Source of the DNA: Oryzicola mucosus
GTDB taxonomy: Bacteria > Pseudomonadota > Alphaproteobacteria > Rhizobiales > Rhizobiaceae
Direction of reading: 5' to 3'
Length of the DNA: 64,000 bases
Assembly: GCF_014534685.1 (NCBI RefSeq)
Contig: NZ_JACVVX010000001.1
Coordinates: forward strand, 62,001 to 126,000
Each line of letters starts with the position of its first letter. The stretch's first letter is position 1. The position numbers and the translations under genes were made by a program. Positions 36,973-46,072 of this stretch are shown here, piece after piece. The notes beneath the pieces are model-generated. The model had not been told where the DNA came from and made no database searches. It worked only from the letters and a program-made list of their open reading frames with translations.

Positions 36973-37502
36973 TTAGTCCATAAATCAGCCATGACTCTTT
37001 CGCAGGCTCTCCAGCACATGTGCGACAGACAAAGCGTGGGAAGAACCCGCTTTTATTTATCAGAGCGGGCTGCCAGAACGTTGCCCAGAAAAGCTGGAGT
37101 TTAGCAGACCTGAACGGCGGAAGTCGCTGTTTTTCAAAACAATGGCGATCGGAAAACAGAGGTCCGCCAAGCCAAGCTCCTATGAAATCTGACGTTAAAA
37201 CAATACAGGAAATGCCCAGAACTGGCTTTTCGTGTTTCTCTAAAAAAATAAGTTATTGCGCAAAACTTGGCCCCCGCATGCATTAACCAAATATGCAATG
37301 TGTTGATATTTATATTTTATCAATAAAAAAACGTTTTACAATTTTTGTTGTACCAAAATATTACAGTTTACCTTTCACTGGAACAATTACTTGAAAGATT
37401 AGTTTAATTATGGAACGATTAAAAATCGTTCCCCTGACCTAATACTGCATAAGCTGTGGACGGAGCGAGTTGACTACAGCTTTATTCAAATGGAGGAAGT
37501 CT
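36973..37502. other. Gene-free AT-rich region upstream of the RTX gene
   Basis: I see no convincing gene in this 530-bp stretch; an 88-codon ORF at 37020-37286 has an unprotein-like composition. From about 37290 it is very AT-rich with A- and T-runs, then carries a 9-bp perfect inverted repeat (listed separately). It probably holds the RTX promoter and control sites. Confidence 0.6.
37412..37432. promoter_or_regulatory. Perfect 9-bp inverted repeat, operator-like
   Basis: GGAACGATT (37412-37420) and AATCGTTCC (37424-37432) are separated by AAA, about 70 bp upstream of the RTX ATG. The 21-bp span and short spacer fit a dimeric regulator site. A GGAACAATT half-like copy lies at 37380-37388. 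Confidence 0.55.
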
Positions 37503-38900
37503 ATGGCAACTTTCAGTGTAACAAAACCCGTTACACTTGATTCCAATCAGCTCTTTGTTACCAGCCTGAATGACGTCACTAATCTCCGCTTCGAGAATCA
37601 AATCAGCGCTTCAGGAAATCCATTGCTCGGGGAATATGTTCAAACCTTTGAGACGCTCAGCTTTGACTATAATGGGATCACCTATTCCTACAATGGAGAG
37701 TGGACCCAGACCGAAAACCGTCTTCTTGTGTTAGGCTCCGTATCTATCACCGGTTCTTATGACAATATTGAATTGTCACAGGGTGGGGAGACGATCGCGA
37801 CATACCAGGGGCGGGAGTTCGACGTCGATTTCGGCACATCGCCGTCCGTGCAGGTTGGCGATCTGACCGGAAACCTGCTGCAGTTGCTTGTAACGCTCGG
37901 CTTGGCTAATGGCGGCAATGGCGGTTATGACAACCTCACCACCAACGAAACACCGAACCTTCCCGACCTCGCATTTTTTGGAAACGACAGTTTGACTGGC
38001 GATGCCGGCGTTCAAACCCTTCGCGGCAGTGACGGGAATGACGTCATCAACGGCGGCGCGGGCGCCGACATAATGATTGGTGGCAAAGGCAATGATACCT
38101 ATCACGTCGACAGTGCCGGCGATAAAGTCGTCGAAATTGACGGCCAAGGTACTGATACCGTTATAACCACTGCAAGCTATAGCTTTAAAGGCGTCTACGC
38201 CGAGAATCTAACGCTTGCAGGATCGAGCGATATCAACGGCACGGGCAATAAATTCAACAATATCATTCTGGGCAACTCAGGAAACAACATTATCGATGGC
38301 GCTGCCGGCGCGGATAAGATGTCTGGTGGCCTCGGCAACGATACCTATTATGTGGATAATATAGGCGACAAAGCAGTCGAAAAGCAGGGTCAAGGCAATG
38401 ATACTGTTTTTTCGTCGGTCAGTTACACCCTGAAAGGTCAGTATGTTGAAGATCTTATTCTGACCGGCTCTGACATCATCAACGCGACGGGCAACAAGCT
38501 CAACAACACGATTGTCGGAAACTTCAAAGGCAACATTATCAAAGGTGGCGACGGCAACGATACGCTCACTGGCGGCAATGGTGGCGACCGATTTGTGTTC
38601 GACACACCTCTGCGTCCATCCAACGTAGATACGATTACCGACTTCTACGAGCGTCAGGATAGCATACGTCTAGATGACGCAGTATTCGTCGGGCTCACAG
38701 AGGGTGCTTTGATTGCGAAAGCTCAGTTCAAGGACATCGGCACCGGTACAGTCGATGCAAGCGACCGCATCCTGTATGATTCCACAACCGGCGACCTGTT
38801 CTTCGACCGCGACGGTTCCGGCACCGCCTATGACGCTGTGAAATTCGCAGTCATCGATAACCTCGAGCCGCTCAGCTATCGCGACTTCCTCGTCATCTGA
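37503..38900 (+). CDS. RTX calcium-binding protein, likely type I secretion substrate
   Basis: This 465-aa protein has no N-terminal signal peptide. Residues 1 to about 150 form a domain I do not recognise. From about 175 to 390 come RTX-type repeats (GGAGADIMIGGKGNDTYHVD, GAAGADKMSGGLGNDTYYVD and GGDGNDTLTGGNGGDRFVF), which bind calcium and fold after export. Two long linking repeats contain GDKVVE/GDKAVE. The C-terminus ends in a DFLVI-type hydrophobic tail, the usual type I signal. The ATG follows GGAGGA; a TTG 33 bases upstream is rejected. The gene is more AT-rich than the core. No enzyme motif is seen; a surface or matrix role is possible. Confidence 0.85.
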   Translation: MATFSVTKPVTLDSNQLFVTSLNDVTNLRFENQISASGNPLLGEYVQTFETLSFDYNGITYSYNGEWTQTENRLLVLGSVSITGSYDNIELSQGGETIATYQGREFDVDFGTSPSVQVGDLTGNLLQLLVTLGLANGGNGGYDNLTTNETPNLPDLAFFGNDSLTGDAGVQTLRGSDGNDVINGGAGADIMIGGKGNDTYHVDSAGDKVVEIDGQGTDTVITTASYSFKGVYAENLTLAGSSDINGTGNKFNNIILGNSGNNIIDGAAGADKMSGGLGNDTYYVDNIGDKAVEKQGQGNDTVFSSVSYTLKGQYVEDLILTGSDIINATGNKLNNTIVGNFKGNIIKGGDGNDTLTGGNGGDRFVFDTPLRPSNVDTITDFYERQDSIRLDDAVFVGLTEGALIAKAQFKDIGTGTVDASDRILYDSTTGDLFFDRDGSGTAYDAVKFAVIDNLEPLSYRDFLVI

Positions 38901-38919
38901 CGTCTTACCTCAATACCTA

Positions 38920-38944
38920 TCCCGCGCTCAGCCAGGGCGCGGGA
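38920..38944 (+). terminator. Hairpin after the RTX gene
   Basis: TCCCGCGC (38920-38927) pairs with GCGCGGGA (38937-38944) around a 9-nt loop, 20 bp after the RTX stop. There is no T-run, so termination is uncertain. Confidence 0.45.
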
Positions 38945-39042
38945 CAATATCATGAAATGCACGGGATAGGCCTTCAATCCCCGCCCGCCACTGGCAAGAG
39001 CCGTTCCGTGCACTATCTCAGCCGCTCAGACTGAGGATATTC

Positions 39043-39189
39043 ATGCAGCAGAAACAGCTCTATCTTGTGATCGGCGCACTGGTGGCGGCGGTCATCGCTT
39101 TGGGAATTTATGTGTTGCGCGAGGAAAGCCAGCCCGATGGGGTCGAGATCAAACTGAATGAAAGCGGCATTTCCGTTCAGCAAAACTAA
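39043..39189 (+). CDS. Small single-pass membrane protein
   Basis: This 48-aa ORF starts at ATG after a GAGG ribosome site. It has one clear membrane helix, LYLVIGALVAAVIALGIYVL (about 6-25), then a polar EESQPDGVEIKLNESGI segment. It ends 8 bp before the stop of the convergent YgjP-like gene. Similar small membrane proteins occur in rhizobia; the function is unknown. Confidence 0.65.
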   Translation: MQQKQLYLVIGALVAAVIALGIYVLREESQPDGVEIKLNESGISVQQN

Positions 39190-39197
39190 GCCGCTCA

Positions 39198-39959
39198 TTA
39201 TTCGAAACGGATAGCCTGAAGCGCGTTGCCATTGCGCTTCAGCCAAGCCTTGCATCGGTCGGTATCCGGACACAGCTTTTCGCACAGACGCCAGAAGCCC
39301 GGCCCGTGATTCATCTCCTTGAGATGCGCCACCTCATGAGCGACGAGATAGTTGATCACCTGCGGCGGCGCCATCATAATGCGCCAGGAAAATGACAAGG
39401 CACCGTCCGATGTGCATGAGCCCCAGCGGCTCGACGTGTCGCGAAACCGGATCGTTTTAGCGCGCTTGCCGATGGTTTCGCAATGCGTTGCCACCAACGC
39501 CTCGATGTCGCGTTTTGCCTCGCGCTTGAGGAAATCCGCAACGCGGCGTGGCAGATGCTGGACATCGCCATAAACCAGAAGAGCGAGTGCTCCTTCGTGC
39601 TCGCCCACAGTGGTTGTGCCGCGTCCGGTCGGCTGGTGCACTACGATATGCGGCACGCCGCGCAGAGGGATCTTCACACCGGTCCGCACTTCAGGCTTGT
39701 CGGGCAGTTTTATCAGTTTCTGTTCCAGCCAGCGCTGTTGGCGCAGCAAGAAACGCTCCACCTCGCCCTTGGCCAGTCCGGGCGGAATGGTGATCCGCAA
39801 GCCGCGACCACCCGGCTCTATCCGCAACGTCAAACGGCGGGCACGGCCATTCTCGACAATGCGCAGCGGCAAGCTGCGCCCGGCAACGACATGCTCTCGT
39901 ACCTGAATGGGCGACTGGGCCGGACTGTGCGGTTTCTTACGGAAAAAGCCGAAGGACAT
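39198..39959 (-). CDS. YgjP-like (WSS/DUF45) metallopeptidase domain protein
   Basis: The 253-aa protein has the HExxH zinc motif in VAHEVAHLKEMNHGPGFW, with a downstream His (NHGPGF) as third ligand, and the family segment SRWGSCTSDGALSFSWR. Members are putative zinc proteases of the YgjP/SprT-like clan. No signal peptide is present. The start giving MSFGFFRKKP was preferred to an ATG-less extension 39 bases upstream. It is followed upstream on the same strand by DUF2852. Confidence 0.88.
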   Translation of the reverse strand: MSFGFFRKKPHSPAQSPIQVREHVVAGRSLPLRIVENGRARRLTLRIEPGGRGLRITIPPGLAKGEVERFLLRQQRWLEQKLIKLPDKPEVRTGVKIPLRGVPHIVVHQPTGRGTTTVGEHEGALALLVYGDVQHLPRRVADFLKREAKRDIEALVATHCETIGKRAKTIRFRDTSSRWGSCTSDGALSFSWRIMMAPPQVINYLVAHEVAHLKEMNHGPGFWRLCEKLCPDTDRCKAWLKRNGNALQAIRFE

Positions 39960-40052
39960 GAAATGACGATAGTCGATTCGAGCGGCAGGGAAGAGCAAAA
40001 GAAAACGGCGCCGCTTTCACGACGCCGTCGTTTTCATCAGTAGGACGCGATC

Positions 40053-40505
40053 CTACTCGTCGAGCAAGCCCGGAGTTGACTTGCCGCCGCGCTTGCTGGC
40101 AGCTGCCGGCGCGTTCGACCTGTTGCGTTCGGCCATGAAGCGGTCGAACTCATCCTGGTCCTTGGCACGGCGCAGTTCGCGCGCATATTCCTCGAAGGCT
40201 TCGCGGGCTTCTTCAAGCCTGTTGCGCTCTTCGTCGAGCCGGGCGAGTTCCTTTTCGCGCCAGTCATCGAAGGCGACATTGCCGGTACCGACGTTGGCGC
40301 TGGCGCGGTAGGACGCCTTGCGGCAGCCCTTGAAGATACCGTCCGTCGCGCGGTTCACGTCGCGCTTGAAGCCGTCAAGCCGGTCACCCCACAAGATGTA
40401 GGCAAGCATGGCAAAGCCGAGCGGCCAAAAGACCATGAAGCCGATCACCATGAGCGCGATGGTCGCCGGCGTCCAGGCCGGGCGGATCAGTGCGGTCGTG
40501 TTCAT
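40053..40505 (-). CDS. DUF2852 domain-containing membrane protein
   Basis: This 150-aa protein has one or two N-terminal membrane segments (TPATIALMVIGFMVFWPLGF and AMLAYILWG) followed by a charged coiled-coil region (DEERNRLEEAREAFEEYARE). This is the DUF2852 pattern common in Rhizobiales. Function is unknown. Confidence 0.88.
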   Translation of the reverse strand: MNTTALIRPAWTPATIALMVIGFMVFWPLGFAMLAYILWGDRLDGFKRDVNRATDGIFKGCRKASYRASANVGTGNVAFDDWREKELARLDEERNRLEEAREAFEEYARELRRAKDQDEFDRFMAERNRSNAPAAASKRGGKSTPGLLDE

Positions 40506-40622
40506 CGTTTTGTCGTTCCTCAGGTTTCACGCAGCCAAGTCGGCTGCTTGAGATCGAAATGGGAACGGCAAAAACCCACTTCAAGATATCGCCCGCTAAA
40601 ACCGGACAAATCCTTGTAATTC

Positions 40623-41765
40623 TTAACGCTTTTTCGCACGATCGAGGAAAAGCACCGCTAATCCAGCGACCAGCCCCCAGAAGGCCGATCCGACGCCTAA
40701 AAAGCTCAGGCCGGAAGCCGTCACGACAAAGGCCGTAACCGCCGCCATGCGATCCTCCTCATCCTTCAGCGCGATTGTCAGGGCGTTGGACAGCGCGCCT
40801 ATCAGCCCGAGTCCCGCCACCAGTGCGATGAGGCTTGGCGGCATGACCGCAAACAGCGCCACCAAAGAGGCCCCAAAAATTGCAAAAAGGAGATAGTAGA
40901 AGGCGTAGAAGGGGCCGGTCAGCCAGCGCTTCGCAGGATCTGGATGCACATCCGGCCCGGTGCAGATTGCGGCGGAAATCGCGGCCAGATTGGTGGTCAG
41001 CGCATTGAGCGGGGCCGTCAGCAGCGAGACCAATCCCGTCACGGCGATCAAGGGCCCCGCCGGTGGTTCATAGCCGGCGGCGCGCAGGACGGCCAGGCCG
41101 GACAGGTTCTGCGATGCCATGGTGACAAGATAGAGCGGCAACGCCAGGCCCATCAGCGCCTGCAGCGAAAATGCCGGCATGGTCAGCGTCAAGGTCGAGA
41201 GCTCGAGCGAGGGCAACCCACCCACGCGGCCACTCAGGAAGGCGAAGAGCCCCCCGCCGACCAACACGAACAGCACGGACATCGCAGGATTGAAAAGCCG
41301 GATCACGAAGAAGGCGACAAGCAGGGGCAGCACGAAGAGTGGGTCAGCAGGCGCTGCCCTGAACGCACCCATGACGAAGGTGACGACAATGCCCGCGAGC
41401 ATGGCAGAGGCCACCGACCCCGGTATCCTGGAAATCAACCGTGTCAGGGGCTTGAACAGCCCGGTGGCGACCAAGAGGACCGCGACCACGATGAAGGCGC
41501 CGACACCCTCGGCCATGGTGAAGCCGCTGCTCGCGGCCACTAATGCCGCCCCAGGCGTCGACCACGCAGTGATCACCGGCATTTTGTAGCGCCAGGAAAG
41601 CCACAACGTTTCAACCGCCATGGCCAGGCATATCGCCGTCACCCAGCTTGCCGTCTGTGCTTGCGTTGCGCCCAGCGAATTCGCCGCCGCGATGATGATG
41701 GCCAGCGTGCCGCCGAATCCGACTATGGCGGCAACGAAGGCCGATGATGGGATGGAAGGACGCAT
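40623..41765 (-). CDS. benE: Benzoate/H+ symporter family transporter (BenE)
   Basis: The 380-aa protein is an inner-membrane transporter with about 11-12 hydrophobic segments. BenE-like features include ITAWSTPGAALVA near residues 65-77 and LTAPLNALTTNLAAISAAIC. BenE proteins import benzoate with a proton, but no aromatic-degradation gene lies nearby, so the substrate is uncertain. The gene ends close to DUF2852 and begins next to the alpha/beta hydrolase gene on the same strand (1-bp gap). Confidence 0.88.
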   Translation of the reverse strand: MRPSIPSSAFVAAIVGFGGTLAIIIAAANSLGATQAQTASWVTAICLAMAVETLWLSWRYKMPVITAWSTPGAALVAASSGFTMAEGVGAFIVVAVLLVATGLFKPLTRLISRIPGSVASAMLAGIVVTFVMGAFRAAPADPLFVLPLLVAFFVIRLFNPAMSVLFVLVGGGLFAFLSGRVGGLPSLELSTLTLTMPAFSLQALMGLALPLYLVTMASQNLSGLAVLRAAGYEPPAGPLIAVTGLVSLLTAPLNALTTNLAAISAAICTGPDVHPDPAKRWLTGPFYAFYYLLFAIFGASLVALFAVMPPSLIALVAGLGLIGALSNALTIALKDEEDRMAAVTAFVVTASGLSFLGVGSAFWGLVAGLAVLFLDRAKKR

Positions 41766-41766
41766 C

Positions 41767-42543
41767 TTATTTCGCCGCCCGCTCGACCATGCCCTGGACA
41801 GATCGGGTCAGCATCTCAAGGTCCTGCGGTCGCGACAAGCGGTGATCGCCGTCCGGCACTAGCGCCAGCGTGGCATCGTCGGCGGACAAGAGGCTCATCA
41901 GTTTCATCGCATGGCTATGCGGCACGTCCGGATCGGCGAGACCTTGGATAATATGGACAGGGCAGTGCGTATCGAGCGGGCCAGTCATCACCAGGTTAGC
42001 GCGACCGTCCTCGATCAGGTCGCGGGTGTAGATATAAGGCTCCGCCGAATAGTCCGAAGGCACCTCGAAATAGCCCTTGCTCTCGAGGTCGGCACGATCG
42101 GCAGCGGTCAATTTCGGCTCGACAAGCTCACGCGTGAAGTCCGGTGCGGGCGCCAGAAGCACGATGCCGGCTATCCGCGCACCCTCGCCCGAGCGTCCAA
42201 GCTCCTGGTTCATGCGCAGCGCGACCCACGCGCCCATCGATGAGCCGACCAGGATTTGCGGCCCATCGGTGAAGGCGCGAAAGACAGCCAGGCTTTCTGC
42301 CAGCCATCTGGAGATGGTGCCGTCAGCGAAGACACCTGCCGACTCACCATGCCCGGAATAATCGTGACGCAGGAACGCATTGCCGCGTGCAGACGCCCAT
42401 TGCGACAGGGTTTCGGCCTTCGTGCCCAGCATGTCGGATTTGTAGCCGCCCAACCAAACCACGCCCGGCCCGCTGCCTGCCTGACGCCTGTAGGCGATTG
42501 CGGCGCCGCCGACATCGAGGAATTCGGGTTTTGAGACGTCCAT
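41767..42543 (-). CDS. Alpha/beta hydrolase, ABHD10-like
   Basis: The 258-aa cytoplasmic hydrolase has the nucleophile elbow GSSMG (S102), the LRHDYSGHGES segment, a late acid in GLADPDVP and the catalytic His in DGDHRLS. The combination of SDM near residue 37 and ILVGSSMGAW matches the ABHD10 group, known in animals as an acyl-thioesterase. The substrate here is unknown. The start giving MDVSKPEFL is preferred to an extension 36 bases upstream. It is co-directional with benE. Confidence 0.85.
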   Translation of the reverse strand: MDVSKPEFLDVGGAAIAYRRQAGSGPGVVWLGGYKSDMLGTKAETLSQWASARGNAFLRHDYSGHGESAGVFADGTISRWLAESLAVFRAFTDGPQILVGSSMGAWVALRMNQELGRSGEGARIAGIVLLAPAPDFTRELVEPKLTAADRADLESKGYFEVPSDYSAEPYIYTRDLIEDGRANLVMTGPLDTHCPVHIIQGLADPDVPHSHAMKLMSLLSADDATLALVPDGDHRLSRPQDLEMLTRSVQGMVERAAK

Positions 42544-42683
42544 GATGCCTGCCTGTGGTTCGTTGCATGCTATCGGCATCTTCTGGCACAGCTCGCCTTT
42601 TCCTGAAAGCCAGACTGCAAAACACGGTGATTTTGATAGCGGAATGCTGCCCTGACAGGTGATTTCCCTGCTTTACTGTGCTA

Positions 42684-42712
42684 TTGACTTCCAACGGTTC
42701 GTACCGACATAG
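42684..42712 (+). promoter_or_regulatory. Candidate infC promoter
   Basis: TTGACT at 42684-42689 and ACATAG at 42707-42712 are spaced by 17 bp, giving a leader of about 45 nt before the infC start. The -10 match is weak. Confidence 0.35.
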
Positions 42713-42761
42713 GCACGGGCCGACGAAATTATTTTGCAAACGGCTCGAGGAGACAACGACC

Positions 42762-43298
42762 ATTCGCAGACCTTTTAAAGCAGCGGCGCCTACCAAAGAC
42801 GGCCCGCGCTCAAACCGTGACATCCGGGTGCCCCGGGTTCAGCTGATCGACGCAGACGGGCAGAACCGCGGTGACGTTTCCATCAACGATGCGCTGCTGG
42901 CCGCCGAAGAGGCAGGCCTCGACCTCGTTGAAATTTCCCCCAACGCGACGCCGCCCGTGGTCAAAATTCTTGACCTGGGCAAACTGAAATACGCCAACCA
43001 GAAGAAAGCCGCCGAAGCGCGCAAGAACCAGAAGGTCATCGAGATCAAAGAGATCAAGATGCGCCCGAACATCGATGACCACGATTATGAGGTCAAGATG
43101 CGGGCCGTTCGTCGGTTCTTCGAAGAAGGTGACAAGGTCAAGCTCACCCTGCGCTTCCGCGGCCGCGAAATGGCGCATATGGAGCTCGGCATGCAGCTCC
43201 TGAACAAAGTGCGTGAGGAAACCGCAACCATCGCCAAGGTGGAGGCCGAGCCCAAGCTCGAAGGCCGCCAGATGATGATGGTTCTGGCCCCGCGCTGA
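42762..43298 (+). CDS. infC: Translation initiation factor IF-3 (ATT start)
   Basis: IF-3 binds the 30S subunit and proofreads start codons. The 178-aa product begins at an ATT giving (M)[20 protein letters not shown], 9 nt after a GAGGAG ribosome site. The usual IF-3 segments [37 protein letters not shown] and [11 protein letters not shown] follow. The upstream in-frame sequence reading back to 42678 is not IF-3-like. In E. coli the AUU start lets IF-3 repress its own translation, and the same is expected here. Confidence 0.93.
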   Translation: MRRPFKAAAPTKDGPRSNRDIRVPRVQLIDADGQNRGDVSINDALLAAEEAGLDLVEISPNATPPVVKILDLGKLKYANQKKAAEARKNQKVIEIKEIKMRPNIDDHDYEVKMRAVRRFFEEGDKVKLTLRFRGREMAHMELGMQLLNKVREETATIAKVEAEPKLEGRQMMMVLAPR

Positions 43299-43305
43299 CC
43301 ACTGC

Positions 43306-43333
43306 AACCCCGGCCAAGCGCCGGGGTTTTCGT
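43306..43333 (+). terminator. infC intrinsic terminator
   Basis: AACCCCGGC (43306-43314) pairs with GCCGGGGTT (43320-43328) around a 5-nt loop, followed by TTCGTTT. Confidence 0.85.
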
Positions 43334-43387
43334 TTCTCACCCAGCTCCGGCCTTGATGGCCAAACGGGCAAGGCACAGAATCAGCTC

Positions 43388-44014
43388 ATGAGCGGCTCGG
43401 ATTTGCAGAATCTCGGCAGGTATCAGCGCCTGCGGCGGCTGGTTCTTGCCGTGTTGATCCTCGTTCTTTTCGGCCTTCTCCTGGTCGGGCAATCCACCTT
43501 CCCTCCGGAAACGCCTATCCATGAGGCTGTCGAGATGATCGGCATCCTGCTTATCTTTCTTGGTATCGTCGGCAGGCTGTGGTGCACGCTCTATATCGGT
43601 GGACGCAAGGCAGGCGAAGTGGTCACCGGCGGCCCCTATTCCATGTGCCGCAATCCGCTTTATCTTTTTTCTTCCATGGCCGCCGCTGGCGTCGGCGCGC
43701 AGATGGGCAGCATCGTCGCTCTGCTCGGCTTCGGCGCGATCTGCGCGGCAGCCTTCCACATCGTCATAAGGCGCGAGGAAAAGTTCCTCGCCGGCGAGTT
43801 CGGCGAGGCTTATCGCGTCTATTGCGCGCGGGTGCCGCGCTTTTTTCCGAACCCCGTACTTTATCAAGAAGGCAATACGGGCCGCTTCGAGCCGCGCAGG
43901 CTGTTGCAGACGCTGGGCGATGGGCTGGTTTTCCTCATCGCCATGCCCGTCTTCGAACTCATCGACAGCGCGCAGGTGACAGGGGCACTACCGGTTCTGT
44001 TCAGAATCCCCTGA
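43388..44014 (+). CDS. Isoprenylcysteine carboxyl methyltransferase family membrane protein
   Basis: This 208-aa inner-membrane protein has four to five hydrophobic segments. The conserved SAM-binding region of the ICMT/PEMT group appears as GPYSMCRNPLYL and REEKFLAGEFGEAYRVYCARV. Such bacterial proteins probably methylate small lipids or thiols; no substrate is known. It follows the infC terminator and is on the same strand as rpmI. Confidence 0.85.
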   Translation: MSGSDLQNLGRYQRLRRLVLAVLILVLFGLLLVGQSTFPPETPIHEAVEMIGILLIFLGIVGRLWCTLYIGGRKAGEVVTGGPYSMCRNPLYLFSSMAAAGVGAQMGSIVALLGFGAICAAAFHIVIRREEKFLAGEFGEAYRVYCARVPRFFPNPVLYQEGNTGRFEPRRLLQTLGDGLVFLIAMPVFELIDSAQVTGALPVLFRIP

Positions 44015-44158
44015 ATCGTGCGCAACAGCGCGTCGCAGGTGTTGCACGAGGGGCTGCTTTCGAGTATGTAGCCGCGTCCCAGAACCGCCCGGCAGGGCAT
44101 GCCGTGGCGGTTTACTTTGCTTTCCAGACTATGGTCGGTCCGGAAACGACAACAAAAA

Positions 44159-44183
44159 GGGCTTTCGCCTAGGCGAATGGCCC
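44159..44183 (+). promoter_or_regulatory. Hairpin in the rpmI leader
   Basis: An inverted repeat, GGGC-TTTCGCC with GGCGAA-T-GGCCC, lies 20 bp upstream of the rpmI ATG. In other bacteria this operon is autoregulated by L20 through its leader, but I cannot show that this hairpin does so. Confidence 0.3.
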
Positions 44184-44202
44184 AGAAGAACGGAGTAGCA
44201 AA

Positions 44203-44406
44203 ATGCCCAAGATGAAGACCAAATCGGCCGCCAAAAAGCGGTTCAAGATCACCGCGACCGGCAAGGTTCTGTCGGCAGCGGCAGGCAAGCGCCACGGCAT
44301 GATCAAGCGTTCCAACAAGTTCATTCGCGATGCTCGCGGCACGATGGTTCTGGCTGAACCCGATGCCAAGAAGGTCATCAAGAATTTTCTGCCGAACGGC
44401 CTCTGA
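44203..44406 (+). CDS. rpmI: 50S ribosomal protein L35
   Basis: The 67-aa basic protein [20 protein letters not shown] has the normal length and sequence of L35, with a GGAG ribosome site before the start. It is followed by rplT after 36 bp. Confidence 0.97.
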   Translation: MPKMKTKSAAKKRFKITATGKVLSAAAGKRHGMIKRSNKFIRDARGTMVLAEPDAKKVIKNFLPNGL

Positions 44407-44442
44407 GCCTCGGCCCTGGAACACAATTAAGGAGATCATGAC

Positions 44443-44844
44443 ATGGCACGCGTAAAGAGAGGCGTTACCGCCCACGCCAAACACAAGAAGGTTCTGGAGC
44501 AGGCAAAAGGCTTCTATGGCCGCCGCAAGAACACCATCCGCATCGCCAAGCAGGCGGTCGAAAAGTCCAAGCAGTACGCCTATCGTGACCGCAAGAACCG
44601 CAAGCGCAACTTCCGCGCTCTGTGGGTCCAGCGCATCAACGCAGCGGTCCGCGAGCATGGCCTGACCTATGGCCGCTTCATCGATGGCCTGAACAAGTCC
44701 AACATCGAGATCGATCGCAAGATTCTTTCCGACATGGCCATCCATGAGCCGCAGGCATTCGCCGCACTCGTGGCAAAGGCCAAGGTTGCCCTTGAATATC
44801 TCAAGGACGGCATGCCGAACGAGTTTGAAGGCGCTGTGGCTTAA
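44443..44844 (+). CDS. rplT: 50S ribosomal protein L20
   Basis: The 133-aa protein shows the L20 pattern: [18 protein letters not shown], then [20 protein letters not shown] and [21 protein letters not shown]20 binds 23S rRNA early in 50S assembly. A strong terminator follows. Confidence 0.97.
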   Translation: MARVKRGVTAHAKHKKVLEQAKGFYGRRKNTIRIAKQAVEKSKQYAYRDRKNRKRNFRALWVQRINAAVREHGLTYGRFIDGLNKSNIEIDRKILSDMAIHEPQAFAALVAKAKVALEYLKDGMPNEFEGAVA

Positions 44845-44882
44845 AGACCAGCGCTTCCCAAGCATTCGTTTTCTGATTTGGG

Positions 44883-44917
44883 AAAGCCGCGCTGGCAAGC
44901 TAGCGCGGCTTTTTCTT
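44883..44917 (+). terminator. rplT intrinsic terminator
   Basis: AAAGCCGCGCT (44883-44893) pairs with AGCGCGGCTTT (44902-44912) around an 8-nt loop; the T-run TTTTTCTT follows. It separates rpmI-rplT from pheS. Confidence 0.85.
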
Positions 44918-44951
44918 TGGGTACCGACCGCATGACGGATAGAGAAAAGCA

Positions 44952-46034
44952 ATGGATTTGAACTCTCTGGAAATCTCAATCCTCGCCGACATCGCCTCGG
45001 CCCATGACGAGCCCGCGATCGAGGCCGTGCGCGTCGCGGCTCTCGGCAAGAAGGGGTCCGTCTCCGAAATGCTGAAGACGCTGGGCTCGATGAGCCCAGA
45101 GGACCGTCAGGTGAAGGGTCCGGCTATCAATGGGCTGAAAAACCGCGTCACCGAAGCGCTCGCCGCCCGGAAGGCCACGCTCAAGGACGCTGCCGTCACC
45201 GCCCGCCTCATCGCCGAAAAGCTCGACGTTACACTACCCGTGCGCAGTTCACCGGCCGAGCGTGGGCGCATCCACCCGATCAGCCAGGTCATCGACGAGA
45301 TCACGGCGATCTTCGGCGACCTCGGCTTCGCCATCGCCGAAGGTCCGGACATCGAGACCGACCACTATAATTTCACCGCGTTGAACTTCCCCGAAGGCCA
45401 TCCGGCGCGGGAGATGCACGACACCTTTTTCTTCCAGCCGGACGCCTCCAACGACCGGAAGCTTTTGCGTACGCACACCTCGCCAGTGCAGGTGCGGACC
45501 ATGGAAAAGCAGAAGCCGCCGATCCGCATCGTCATCCCGGGCAAGACCTACCGCCAGGATTCCGACGCCACCCATTCGCCGATGTTCCATCAGGTTGAGG
45601 GTCTGGTGATCGACAAGTCGGCCAATATCGCCAACATGAAGTGGGTGCTGGAGGAGTTCTGCAAGGCGTTCTTCGAGGTGCCGTCTGTGAAGATGCGCTT
45701 CCGCCCATCCTTCTTCCCGTTCACCGAGCCGTCTCTGGAGGTCGACATCCAATGCGACCGTTCGCGCCCCGGCGAAGTGCGCTTCGGCGAGGGCAACGAC
45801 TGGATGGAGATTTTGGGCTGCGGCATGGTGCATCCCAATGTGCTGCGCGCGGGCGGGCTGGACCCGGATGAGTATCAGGGCTTTGCCTGGGGCATGGGGA
45901 TCGACCGCATCGCGATGCTGAAATACGGCATGCCAGATCTGCGCGCTTTCTTCGACGCCGATGTGCGCTGGCTGCAGCACTACGGCTTTCGCCCGCTCGA
46001 CATGCCGACGCTGTTCGGCGGGTTGAGTGCGTGA
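44952..46034 (+). CDS. pheS: Phenylalanine-tRNA ligase alpha subunit
   Basis: PheS is the catalytic subunit of the (alpha-beta)2 enzyme charging tRNA-Phe. The 360-aa protein has an N-terminal coiled coil, the class II motif 2 region ([13 protein letters not shown] and [20 protein letters not shown]) and motif 3 ([17 protein letters not shown]). It forms an operon with pheT, 38 bp downstream. Confidence 0.97.
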   Translation: MDLNSLEISILADIASAHDEPAIEAVRVAALGKKGSVSEMLKTLGSMSPEDRQVKGPAINGLKNRVTEALAARKATLKDAAVTARLIAEKLDVTLPVRSSPAERGRIHPISQVIDEITAIFGDLGFAIAEGPDIETDHYNFTALNFPEGHPAREMHDTFFFQPDASNDRKLLRTHTSPVQVRTMEKQKPPIRIVIPGKTYRQDSDATHSPMFHQVEGLVIDKSANIANMKWVLEEFCKAFFEVPSVKMRFRPSFFPFTEPSLEVDIQCDRSRPGEVRFGEGNDWMEILGCGMVHPNVLRAGGLDPDEYQGFAWGMGIDRIAMLKYGMPDLRAFFDADVRWLQHYGFRPLDMPTLFGGLSA

Positions 46035-46072
46035 TCGGTATCCAGGAAGAAACTAAGTGAAAGTTTGAGACG

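Noticed and set aside
37020-37286. 88-codon ORF upstream of the RTX gene
   Set aside because: No ribosome site, odd composition with many Cys, Lys and Arg, and no recognisable domain.
20945-38900. Prophage or insertion sequence in the accessory region
   Set aside because: No transposase, integrase, terminase or terminal inverted repeats were seen.
42678-42761. N-terminal extension of IF-3
   Set aside because: The residues are not IF-3-like and lie in the leader; the ATT start with ribosome site fits the family.
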